The translations under genes were made by a program, and so were the position numbers. 64,000 bases of DNA, taken from assembly GCF_903645355.1 (NCBI RefSeq), contig NZ_CAHJXR010000002.1, positions 62,001 to 126,000 of the forward strand. The letters are read 5' to 3'. Below the pieces are notes generated by a model. That model was not told where the DNA came from, made no database searches, and saw only the letters and a list, made by a program, of their open reading frames with translations. Source of the DNA: Schaalia sp. Marseille-Q2122. Its GTDB lineage: Bacteria; Actinomycetota; Actinomycetes; Actinomycetales; Actinomycetaceae. Shown here one piece after another: positions 23,638 through 30,953 of this stretch (position 1 is the first letter of the stretch; each line of letters begins with the position of its first letter).

Positions 23638-25278
23638 ATGACTGATACATCTAGCCCCAGCTCCATCCAGCCCAGCTCACCTAGCTCCAGCAGCGACCTC
23701 TTTTCTTTTGGCCCCGCAATGGGGAGTCAATCACCGATTCTGCTCACTCATTTTGATGGGGCGATGGATTCGGGGATGGCTGGCCGCCTGGCTGTTGTGC
23801 AGATGCTGCGCACCCTGCCTGCCCAGCGCGTGGCGACTTTTGATTCTGATCAGCTCATCGACTACCGCGCGCACCGTCCGATCGTCACCGTTGATGACTG
23901 GGTGACGACGGGCATGGAGGTGCCGACGATCGCCTTGGATCTGCTCCATGACGATACGGGTGCGCCCCTGCTGCTGTTGCACGGGCCGGAGCCGGATTTG
24001 CGTTGGGAAGGTTTCTCTCAGGCCGTTGCGGATTTGGCTCGCGAGGCCGGCGTAGAGTTGACCGTGTCGCTGCACGGCTTGCCCTCCGGTGTGCCGCACA
24101 CGCGTCCGGTTCAGGTGCACGTGCATGCGACGGATGGTTCCCTGGTGCCTGATCAGGCGCAGATGGTGACACCGTTGCAGTTTCCCTCGCCCCTGTCGAT
24201 TTTCCTGCAGACGCGCTTGAGTACGGTGGGGATTGATGGGGTGGCGTTGTTGGCTTCGGTGCCCTACTACATGACGGAGAATGCGTTCCCGGCGGCGTCC
24301 TCGGCGATGCTCAAGCGCCTGTCGGAGATGACGGGTTTGGCTCTGCCTGTGGGTGATTTGGAGCGTGGCGCGGCGGATGACATGGCGGCGATTAGTGCGC
24401 TGGTGGATTCTAATCCGGAGATTGCGCAGACGGTTGTCGCCCTGGAGAAAACCTTCGATGCTCTTGATTTGAGGTCTCAGGCGCCCGATTTGTCGATTGA
24501 CGAGGCTATTGCTGGTGCGTCATCGGCGGATTTTGATGCGGCTTTGGGGGATGATTTGAGTGCCTCCGTGGAGGCGTACTTAGCGACCGTTGAGCGTTTC
24601 GAGAAGGAGGACGCTCAGGCCGTTGAGAATGTCATGCGGATGGTGTCGCTCCTGGAGGACGCGGCTGCTCGTACAGCGAATGCGGCCCCGGAGGTAAAGA
24701 AGGAGGCTGGCGCGCCCGGTGAAGGCGCCGACACGGGTGGCACTGTCGCGGGCGAGCCGAGCATTCCGGCCAGTGAGGTCAATGCGGAGGCTGAAGCGAT
24801 TGTCGAGGACGTCGCCACCGCCGAGGTGCCCGACCAGTTTTCCTCCCGTGAGAGTGATGATGACCTGACGCGGGACATTCCCGTCATCCGCCCATGGCAG
24901 CGACTCTCTGCCCGAGGAATGGCGCCGGCTGAGCCTGAGTCGGCTGAGCCTGAGTCGATTGGGACTGAGTCGATTGAGACTGCGCTGACTGAGGCTGGGT
25001 CGATTGAGACTGCGCAGGCACAGGCTGTGGAGGCTGATCAAGCTACGCCTCCTGCCGCCCCTGGGCGCCAGGTGCCCGCCGAAATCGAAGCCGTCCTCAA
25101 ACGCATTGCCGAGCGCGAAGCCCGCAAGGAACAAGGCCTCCCGCCCCTGCCCAGCGAACCGCGTCATAATGGCGAACCAGGCGACGCCAACTCAGGTGAC
25201 GACGCCAACTCAGGTGACGACGCCAACTCAGGTGACGACGCCAACTCAGGTGACGGCGACGGCCTCGTCAATCACTGA
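23638..25278 (+). CDS. PAC2-family protein with repetitive acidic C-terminus
   Basis: Protein of 546 aa. Residues about 20-290 match the PAC2 (proteasome-assembly-chaperone 2) fold: PILLTHFDGAMDSGMAGRL, VATFDSDQLIDYRAHRP, LLLLHGPEPDLRWEGF and VALLASVPYYMTENAFP are typical of actinobacterial PAC2 proteins. The C-terminal half is disordered and Ala/Glu-rich. It includes EPES/IET repeats around residues 435-465 and four ANSGDD units near the end. ATG 23638 has aaaggagg 4 nt upstream. No proteasome genes are nearby and the function is unknown. The stop overlaps the convergent spermidine-synthase-like gene by 7 bp. Confidence 0.85.
   Translation: MTDTSSPSSIQPSSPSSSSDLFSFGPAMGSQSPILLTHFDGAMDSGMAGRLAVVQMLRTLPAQRVATFDSDQLIDYRAHRPIVTVDDWVTTGMEVPTIALDLLHDDTGAPLLLLHGPEPDLRWEGFSQAVADLAREAGVELTVSLHGLPSGVPHTRPVQVHVHATDGSLVPDQAQMVTPLQFPSPLSIFLQTRLSTVGIDGVALLASVPYYMTENAFPAASSAMLKRLSEMTGLALPVGDLERGAADDMAAISALVDSNPEIAQTVVALEKTFDALDLRSQAPDLSIDEAIAGASSADFDAALGDDLSASVEAYLATVERFEKEDAQAVENVMRMVSLLEDAAARTANAAPEVKKEAGAPGEGADTGGTVAGEPSIPASEVNAEAEAIVEDVATAEVPDQFSSRESDDDLTRDIPVIRPWQRLSARGMAPAEPESAEPESIGTESIETALTEAGSIETAQAQAVEADQATPPAAPGRQVPAEIEAVLKRIAEREARKEQGLPPLPSEPRHNGEPGDANSGDDANSGDDANSGDDANSGDGDGLVNH
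25183..25254 (+). repeat. Four perfect 18-bp tandem repeats in the PAC2 gene
   Basis: GACGCCAACTCAGGTGAC is repeated exactly four times without spacers (25183, 25201, 25219, 25237). It encodes D-A-N-S-G-D hexapeptides. The lack of any mismatch points to recent slippage and probable copy-number variation. Confidence 0.95.
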
Positions 25279-26129
25279 GGCGACCACCCCACCTGCGTAT
25301 CGCGCAGGGACTTCGCACCCGCCTGCCACCTGCGCACCTCATCAGCGCGCATAATCCGCGCCGGAAGAGGCAGGCGCCGCAGCAAACGGTCGACCTCGTC
25401 GCACACAGCCTCCGGTGAAGTCCCCAGGATCTGGCCCTCCTCGTCGCGCAGGGGAGAAAACGCGCACAGGACCACATTGCCGCGACGCCCATTGCGCCCC
25501 ACCTTCGGGTCCGCAATTGCCACCACCACCTCAAAGGCGCGGGCAAGGGCCTCGACCTCGGTGCGCGCATCCGACCCGCCCCCATGACCCGCGTTCAACG
25601 CATAAAAACCACCGGGGCGTAGCGCGCGAGCAGCCGCCTGCGCCGCCTCAACGGTCGCCAGGTGAGCGGGCACAATCCCGTGATCAAAAGCGTCACGGAC
25701 TATGACATCCCAACTGCCCTCCCGCGTCGTATCCAACACTCGACGCCCATCCTCCACGCGAATCTTCAACTCCGGGGAACGCGGCAGATCAAACCACTCG
25801 CGCACCAGATCCACCAGCTGCGCGTCGACCTCCACAGCCGTCTGACGCGACCCCGGCCTGCGCCGCGCCCACGCCCACGGCAACGCACACGCAGCCCCAC
25901 CCACATGCAGAGCCTTCAGCGGCCGATCCGCACCGAAAAACACCTGAGCAAGCACATCAATGTGCTGCATGTACTCAAACTCCAAGTGTTCAGGATGCTC
26001 CACATCTACGCACGAAGACTCCACCGACCCAAGAAAGACGGTCGCCCGCGAACCATCCCAGATCAACGATGCCGACCCAGAAGAAACCTCGCGCTGTTCC
26101 ATGCCGCGCCCCGAACGATGTGATGCCAT
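25272..26129 (-). CDS. Spermidine synthase-like methyltransferase-fold protein
   Basis: Protein of 285 aa with the PABS/spermidine-synthase core: LEFEYMQHIDVLAQVFF, the glycine-rich ALHVGGAACALP (SAM/dcSAM-binding loop), AVEVDAQLVDLVREWF and the VRDAF active-site region (about residues 165-171). Actinobacterial proteins of this type are annotated as spermidine synthase-like, but polyamine aminopropyl transfer is usually unproven. The start at 26129 is supported by a leaderless -10 (TAGGCT, 7 nt). A longer frame to 26327 would run into the divergent dinB and has arginine-rich, non-homologous sequence. Confidence 0.8.
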   Translation of the reverse strand: MASHRSGRGMEQREVSSGSASLIWDGSRATVFLGSVESSCVDVEHPEHLEFEYMQHIDVLAQVFFGADRPLKALHVGGAACALPWAWARRRPGSRQTAVEVDAQLVDLVREWFDLPRSPELKIRVEDGRRVLDTTREGSWDVIVRDAFDHGIVPAHLATVEAAQAAARALRPGGFYALNAGHGGGSDARTEVEALARAFEVVVAIADPKVGRNGRRGNVVLCAFSPLRDEEGQILGTSPEAVCDEVDRLLRRLPLPARIMRADEVRRWQAGAKSLRDTQVGWSPQ

Positions 26130-26142
26130 GACGCACAGCCTA
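26130..26142 (-). promoter_or_regulatory. Leaderless-type -10 element of the spermidine synthase-like gene
   Basis: On the minus strand TAGGCT (26142-26137) is followed by 7 nt and the ATG at 26129, without a Shine-Dalgarno sequence. This also fixes the start. Confidence 0.55.
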
Positions 26143-26227
26143 CAGGCAAGCCCCCGCACGCCCGCAGCCCACCCCTGCGTAGGATAGGAGGCGCACAGCG
26201 CAGCGGCACAGAAAGGAGAGCAGGACC

Positions 26228-27487
26228 ATGTCCAACGCGCCCCGCTCCCCACACGCCCGCCGCAACTGGGGAGACGACGACACCGGAGCCGACATCCTCC
26301 ACGTCGACATGGACTCCTTCTACGCACAAGTTGAACTCAAAGAAAACCCCGACCTCGCAGGCAGGCCCGTCATCGTCGCCGGCAGTAGCGCTCGCGGGGT
26401 CGTCACCTCCGCCACCTACGAGGCCCGCGCCCTCGGCGTCCGCGCTGGCATGCCCACCATGCAGGCACGCTCCCTGTGCCCCAACGCCCACTTCGTCCAC
26501 TCGCCCATGAGCCTCTACCGCCACTACTCGGCCCGCGTCATGAGCATCATCGCCGAATTCACCCCCGTCGTCGAACAGCTCTCCATCGACGAAGCGTTCA
26601 TGGACGTCTCCGGCTCCCACCGCAGGCTCGGCTCCTCCACCCACATCGCCCGCAACCTCCGTGAACGCATCCGCAGCGAGGTCGGCCTGCCCGCCTCCGT
26701 CGGGATAGCCAGCGTGAAATCCGTCGCCAAGATCGCCTCCGCCCACGCTAAACCCGACGGCCTGCTCCTCATCCCACAGGCCGCCACCGTCGACTTCCTC
26801 CACTCCCTACCCGTCGGAGCCCTCTGGGGGGTCGGCGCAAAAACGGAAGAAATCCTCCGCCAACGCGGCATTGACACCGTCGCAGAACTCGCCCACACGC
26901 CCATCCACGACCTCCACCGATGGATCGGCGCAGCCTCCGCACACCACCTTCACAACCTCGCCTGGGGAATAGACCCACGCAGCGTCGCCCCACGGCCTGT
27001 CGAAAAATCCATCGGCACCGAACGCACTTTCGAGCGCGACTTGAAAAACCCCGAAGAAATCGACGCATTCCTCCTCGAAGCCGCCCACGACTGTGCCCGC
27101 CGACTCCGCAGAGCCCACATGGTCGCCTGGACAGTCAGCATCAAAATCAGAGACGCCAACCGGCACACCATCACACGCTCAGCCACCCTCAGTATCCCCA
27201 CCGATCTTGGCCGTACCATCGGCGAGCACGCCCAAGCCCTCCTCCATGCCGAAGGAATACCCGTTGCTGGAGTCAGACTCCTCGGCGTGCGCGCCGAAAC
27301 CCTCCAGTCACGCCAAGACGGGGTAGCCGTCGCCCTTGACGATGACGGTCGACCTCGCGCCACCGAAGAAGCAATGGACACCATCGCCCAACGCTTCGGT
27401 CGCGGCGCCCTCGCGCCGGCCTCCCTTCTCGGCACCAGCAAACTACGAGTTCAGGTAACTCCCAGCGAAGGGGAGTTTCAGGACTGA
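26228..27487 (+). CDS. dinB: DNA polymerase IV (Y-family)
   Basis: Error-prone translesion polymerase of 419 aa. Catalytic carboxylates are in HVDMDSFYAQVE (about residues 22-33) and SIDEAFMDVSG (about 119-129). The steric region VVTSATYEARALGVRAGMP, the helix-hairpin-helix (LWGVGAKTEEILRQRGI) and a little-finger domain follow. The tail lacks an obvious beta-clamp QLxLF motif; the end reads LLGTSKLRVQVTPSEGEFQD. ATG 26228 has aaaggag 8 nt upstream. No SOS box is visible in front, unlike recA and lexA. DUF3040 and mraZ follow, a known actinobacterial arrangement. Confidence 0.95.
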   Translation: MSNAPRSPHARRNWGDDDTGADILHVDMDSFYAQVELKENPDLAGRPVIVAGSSARGVVTSATYEARALGVRAGMPTMQARSLCPNAHFVHSPMSLYRHYSARVMSIIAEFTPVVEQLSIDEAFMDVSGSHRRLGSSTHIARNLRERIRSEVGLPASVGIASVKSVAKIASAHAKPDGLLLIPQAATVDFLHSLPVGALWGVGAKTEEILRQRGIDTVAELAHTPIHDLHRWIGAASAHHLHNLAWGIDPRSVAPRPVEKSIGTERTFERDLKNPEEIDAFLLEAAHDCARRLRRAHMVAWTVSIKIRDANRHTITRSATLSIPTDLGRTIGEHAQALLHAEGIPVAGVRLLGVRAETLQSRQDGVAVALDDDGRPRATEEAMDTIAQRFGRGALAPASLLGTSKLRVQVTPSEGEFQD

Positions 27488-27556
27488 AATAGGCCAATAG
27501 AGCGATAACCGGTACACTGCAATCACACGACGAATCACGCAGCAAGGAGGTGCGAG

Positions 27557-27970
27557 ATGGCCCTGTCAGAATACGAGAAGCAAGTTCTTCAAGAACTTGA
27601 GGCAGAGTTTTCCCGTGATAGCTCGGAAGCTGCAACATCAGCGTCAAGGCTTGCCGCCCAAATGGACAAAGCCGACAACCCGCGCGCTCGCGGGCACTTC
27701 GTCCCCCGCTACGTTGCCGCTGGGTCCGTCATTGCCGTCATCGGCTTGGGTATCCTCCTTGCAGCCGTCACCTTGGGCTACAGCCTGTGGTCAATCCTCC
27801 TTGGCGTCGTCGGATTCGTCTCCATGCTTGGCGGCATCATGCTTGCCCTCCACACCCAGCCCTCCACCGGGAAGAAGCCTGCGAAGGCGGCGAAAACTCC
27901 GCGAGGCCGATCCTGGCAGACCTTCATTGACCGGCAAGAACGCCGATGGGACGACCGCCGACACGGCTAA
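27557..27970 (+). CDS. DUF3040 membrane protein
   Basis: Protein of 137 aa of the actinobacterial DUF3040 family. The N-terminal MALSEYEKQVLQELEAEF motif is diagnostic. Two transmembrane helices follow (about 52-72 and 76-96), then a basic cytoplasmic tail (RQERRWDDRRHG). aaggaggtg lies 5 nt before the ATG. It sits between dinB and the dcw cluster, its usual place, and ends in a clear terminator, so it is not part of the mraZ transcript. Function unknown. Confidence 0.9.
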   Translation: MALSEYEKQVLQELEAEFSRDSSEAATSASRLAAQMDKADNPRARGHFVPRYVAAGSVIAVIGLGILLAAVTLGYSLWSILLGVVGFVSMLGGIMLALHTQPSTGKKPAKAAKTPRGRSWQTFIDRQERRWDDRRHG

Positions 27971-28013
27971 TAGCGGGCGAGAAGCTGAAGGGGCTCCCGG
28001 GAGTACCTGCACA

Positions 28014-28042
28014 GGGGTTGCGCGTCAGGCGCAGCCCCTTTT
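28014..28042 (+). terminator. Rho-independent terminator after DUF3040
   Basis: GGGGTTGCGC (28014-28023) pairs with GCGCAGCCCC (28029-28038), one G-U pair included, with a 5-nt loop and TTTT at 28039-28042. Confidence 0.9.
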
Positions 28043-28058
28043 GTGTTGCTGCCTGCCT

Positions 28059-28290
28059 GGCTTTCGCACACTGCGTTGCTGCCTGCCTGGCTTTTGCACA
28101 CTGCGTTGTAGTTTGCACACCGCATAACCCCCAGAAAGTGCAACGCCCCTCCCATGGGGTGGGGGTGTGTGCCCGGCTTTTGCACACTGCGTTGCTGCCT
28201 GCCTGGCTTTTGCACACTGCGTTGTAGTTTGCGCACCGCATAACCCCCAGAAAGTGCAACGCCCCTCCCATGGGGTGGGGGTGTGTGCCC
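28059..28290. repeat. Two 116-bp tandem repeats upstream of mraZ
   Basis: 28059-28174 and 28175-28290 are identical except at two positions (C/T at 28064/28180, A/G at 28116/28232). Each unit contains a nested 30-bp repeat with GCACACTGCGTTG, the 21-bp block CACCGCATAACCCCCAGAAA plus flank, and a CCCCTCCCATGGGGTGGGG hairpin. The reverse complement of part of the unit reappears at about 61217-61262. No plausible coding frame is seen. It is not CRISPR-like because there are no unique spacers. Confidence 0.95.
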
Positions 28291-28317
28291 AGGCAAGCCG
28301 CAAGCAGCGCGCGCCGC

Positions 28318-28440
28318 CGCCCCACTTTGCTCCTCCACTCCCACCCGGCCTCCACTCCCACCCCGGCATCCACCACTTCCCACCCCGGGCTCCTCCATTT
28401 CCCACCACAACCTCCTCCACTTCCTCCCACCACACCTTGC
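28318..28440. repeat. Polypyrimidine-rich degenerate repeat upstream of mraZ
   Basis: The plus strand is nearly all C/T/A, with recurring CTCCACTCCCACCC-like units. The minus strand carries many GTGGGAGTGGAGG-like segments and several G3-4 runs. These resemble TGGGN MraZ half sites in inverse orientation and could form G-rich structures. No gene is seen from 27971 to 28791. Confidence 0.6.
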
Positions 28441-28733
28441 CGGAGGGCTCTTCTCCTCGGAACTTTCACGCCCTGAGAGGGAGGCTGAACACTCCTTTGC
28501 CTGCGGAAACGTAGGGCTAGTCGAGGTTTGCGCGGGGAGGTGCATGCGGAATGGGCTCGGAAAGCGCTGGAGTGGCGGCGGGCACCTCGTGCATTGGGGG
28601 GAGGTGGGAATCGAGGCTGAATCCGACGCGCCGCGCAAAAAACCCTCCACTTTACTCCACCCCTATTTTTCGCTGAAATTCAGCCAATTTTCTCTTCCGA
28701 AACGCTGAAAAATCCGCTTGGGGGTGTTAATGG

Positions 28734-28778
28734 TGGTGGAAGGTGGGGTAAAGTGGGGGCTAATGTCACACGATGGGG
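28734..28778 (+). promoter_or_regulatory. MraZ operator (TGGKG repeats)
   Basis: TGGTG at 28734, TGGGG at 28744 and TGGGG at 28754 are exactly 10 bp apart, with another TGGGG in phase at 28774. In-phase TGGGN repeats in front of mraZ are the known MraZ binding site. A -10-like TAATGT (28761-28766) lies within the array, so MraZ would repress the dcw operon directly. Confidence 0.8.
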
Positions 28779-28791
28779 AAGGGGGTGGCGC

Positions 28792-29223
28792 ATGTTTCTC
28801 GGTACCTACGAGCCAAAGCTCGATGACAAGGGCCGCGTGATCCTGCCTGCCCGCTTCCGCGACGACATGGAGGGCGGCATCGTCCTCACCCGAGGACAAG
28901 AGCGCTGCATCTACGCCTTCCCCGCGCATGAGTTTGAGGTCATGACCCAAGAACTCCGCCGTGCTCCGCTGTCCTCAAAGCAAGCGCGTGACTGGATTCG
29001 CGTCATGCTTTCGGGTGCCTACAAGGAAGTGCCCGACAAGCAAGGTCGCATCACAGTCCCCGCAGACCTGCGTACCTACGCAGGTCTTGGCCGTGAACTG
29101 GTTGTCATTGGCGCCGGATCGCGAGCCGAAATATGGAATGCCGACTCCTGGAAGGACTACCTGTCCGAACAGGAAGAGGTCTTCTCCAACACAGCTGAAG
29201 AAATTATCCCGGGCATGTTCTGA
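28792..29223 (+). CDS. mraZ: Transcriptional regulator MraZ
   Basis: First dcw gene, 143 aa, AbrB-like fold with two SpoVT-type repeats: [23 protein letters not shown] at the N-terminus, then [21 protein letters not shown] (DxxGR/KEVDKQGRI signatures). It forms octamers or dodecamers that bind TGGGN repeats and usually represses its own operon. ATG 28792 is chosen from the universal MFxG start; ggaaggggg lies 6-14 nt upstream. rsmH follows after 222 bp filled with palindromes. Confidence 0.95.
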   Translation: MFLGTYEPKLDDKGRVILPARFRDDMEGGIVLTRGQERCIYAFPAHEFEVMTQELRRAPLSSKQARDWIRVMLSGAYKEVPDKQGRITVPADLRTYAGLGRELVVIGAGSRAEIWNADSWKDYLSEQEEVFSNTAEEIIPGMF

Positions 29224-29322
29224 CTCGTTGAGTGAGGTCTCCGCCCGCTGTTCTGTCTCTTCTTCCCCTTTGACAGAGCACGGTGGGGGACCTCGCCCAA
29301 CGAAGCGAACACACCCACCGCG

Positions 29323-29422
29323 CGCGAGGCCGGGGCCTCGCGAGGCAATACCGAGGCCTTGGCCTCGCCACACAACAACGAGGCACTCGCCTCGCCACAC
29401 ATGCGAAGCACAGTGCTTCGCA
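29323..29422. repeat. Four consecutive palindromes between mraZ and rsmH
   Basis: P1 CGCGAGGCC-GG-GGCCTCGCG (29323-29342). P2 CGAGGCC-TT-GGCCTCG (29352-29367). P3 CGAGGC-ACTC-GCCTCG (29379-29394). P4 TGCGAAGCA-CAG-TGCTTCGCA (29402-29422). The first three share CGAGGC arms. They could form four RNA hairpins in the mraZ-rsmH transcript, the last ending 13 nt before the rsmH ribosome site. Confidence 0.85.
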
Positions 29423-29445
29423 CGAACCGCCGAAGGAGGTGACCC

Positions 29446-30540
29446 ATGGCAAGCGACACCACGGACCCTGCTGACATCAGCGACGCCCCTGAGGCCGATC
29501 ACGCCGCCAACGCCGCCAACACAGCCAACACAGCCAACACGCCCAACGCCCCCCAGTCGCATGACGGCGCGCGTGACGCCGCACAACTGCACATCCCCGT
29601 GCTCCTCAACGAATGCCTCGACATGCTTGAGCCTGCCATCGCTCACTCCGGCGCTATCCTCATCGACTGCACCCTGGGCATGGGCGGTCACACCGAGGGC
29701 GCACTCCGGCGTTTCCCAGAGCTGACCGTCATCGGCATTGACCGCGACCCGGAAGCAATCACCCTCGCCTCGCGGCGCCTGGCGCCCTTCGGTGAGCGTT
29801 TCCAGGCCGTCAACACCACCTACGACCATGTGGACGAGGTCGCCTCCGAGTTCGGCAACGATGGCCTCGTTGACGGCATTCTCATGGACTTAGGCGTGTC
29901 CAGCTTGCAGCTTGACGAGGTTGAACGCGGCTTCTCCTACTCCAAAGACGCGCCCCTGGACATGCGCATGAATCCATCCAAGGGCGTTAGCGCAGCCCAG
30001 CTGCTCGCCACGGCGACGGAACGTGAACTGGCGCGCATTCTCAAGGTCTATGGGGAAGAAAAATTCGCTTCACGCATTGCCCGCATGATCGTTGAGCGTC
30101 GCCAGAGTGCGCCGCTGGAACGCACGGGCGAGCTTGCTGATCTGGTTCGTGACGCTATCCCGGCGCCTGCGCGGCGCACGGGAGGTAACCCTGCGAAGCG
30201 AACCTTCCAGGCTCTGCGTATTGCCGTCAATGACGAGTTGACGATTCTTGAGGAGGCGCTGCCGCGCGCACTGTCCCATCTGCGGGTGGGCGGGCGCCTC
30301 GTCGTCGAGTCCTACCAGTCCCTGGAGGACCGCATTGTCAAAACGATCCTTCGTGAAGGAAGCGAAGATCGCACGCCGCCGGGCTTGCCTTTCGTGCCGC
30401 CCGACATGCGACCCAGCCTTCGTTTGCTCACCCGCGGTGCGGGCAGGGCTGACGAGGCTGAGCTCGCCCGTAACCCTCGATCTGCTCCGGTGCGCTTGCG
30501 CGGGGCTGAACTGATAGAACCTTGGAGGAATAGAGCATGA
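29446..30540 (+). CDS. rsmH: 16S rRNA (cytosine(1402)-N(4))-methyltransferase RsmH
   Basis: Methyltransferase of 364 aa modifying C1402 in the ribosomal P site. An Ala/Asn-rich, disordered extension of about 45 residues precedes the canonical start HIPVLLNECLDML. SAM motif CTLGMGGHTEGAL is at about residues 76-88. MDLGVSSLQLD, RGFSYSKDAPLDMRM, the inserted substrate domain, KRTFQALRIAVNDEL and ESYQSLEDRIVK follow. aaggaggtg lies 6 nt before the ATG. The stop overlaps the ftsL start (ATGA). The extension contains repeated AANTAN units. Confidence 0.96.
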   Translation: MASDTTDPADISDAPEADHAANAANTANTANTPNAPQSHDGARDAAQLHIPVLLNECLDMLEPAIAHSGAILIDCTLGMGGHTEGALRRFPELTVIGIDRDPEAITLASRRLAPFGERFQAVNTTYDHVDEVASEFGNDGLVDGILMDLGVSSLQLDEVERGFSYSKDAPLDMRMNPSKGVSAAQLLATATERELARILKVYGEEKFASRIARMIVERRQSAPLERTGELADLVRDAIPAPARRTGGNPAKRTFQALRIAVNDELTILEEALPRALSHLRVGGRLVVESYQSLEDRIVKTILREGSEDRTPPGLPFVPPDMRPSLRLLTRGAGRADEAELARNPRSAPVRLRGAELIEPWRNRA

Positions 30541-30935
30541 GCGCATCGAGTGCCGCACGCACGCGTCCAGCATCCCGTCCCGATTTCCTCCACGAGGTCT
30601 CCACACCGCAGCTTCGTGTTGTCGAGGGCGTGAGTCAACGCCGACGCCTCCTCCCGATTGTTGTGGTGATCGTGCTGGTGTTGGTCACGGCGATTGTCGT
30701 TCCGATGGTGTTGAACACGCGGATGGCGCAGACTTCTTTTGCGATTCGTGAGCAACAACTCGAATTGAATCGCCTGGAAGCGGAGGCGTGGACAGCTCGC
30801 ACTAAGCTTCGTGAAGTATCCTCACCGGGGAACCTTGAAAAGGCCGCGAAGAACATGGGCATGGTTCCAGCCGCGAAAACGGGCATTATCACCCTGTCGA
30901 GCGGGACCATCGAAGGCGGTAATTCGGCTCGATAA
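30537..30935 (+). CDS. ftsL: Cell division protein FtsL
   Basis: Bitopic divisome protein of 132 aa that activates FtsWI together with FtsB/FtsQ. It has a basic N-terminus, one transmembrane helix (LLPIVVVIVLVLVTAIVVPMVL, about 38-59) and an extracellular coiled coil (about 65-97, EQQLELNRLEAEAWTARTKL). Sequence identity in this family is low, so the call rests on size, topology and position between rsmH and ftsI. The start overlaps rsmH by 4 nt. ftsI begins 18 bp downstream. Confidence 0.9.
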   Translation: MSASSAARTRPASRPDFLHEVSTPQLRVVEGVSQRRRLLPIVVVIVLVLVTAIVVPMVLNTRMAQTSFAIREQQLELNRLEAEAWTARTKLREVSSPGNLEKAAKNMGMVPAAKTGIITLSSGTIEGGNSAR

Positions 30936-30953
30936 TCGGGAAGGGAACACCAC

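Noticed and set aside
25183-25254. Possible CRISPR or VNTR regulatory array
   Set aside because: Repeats are in frame in the PAC2 coding sequence and spacer-free.
26130-26327. Longer start for the spermidine-synthase-like gene
   Set aside because: It would run over the dinB start and ribosome site; the extra sequence is Arg/Cys-rich and non-homologous.
28059-28290. Possible CRISPR array
   Set aside because: Direct repeats are contiguous 116-bp units without unique spacers, and no cas genes are present.
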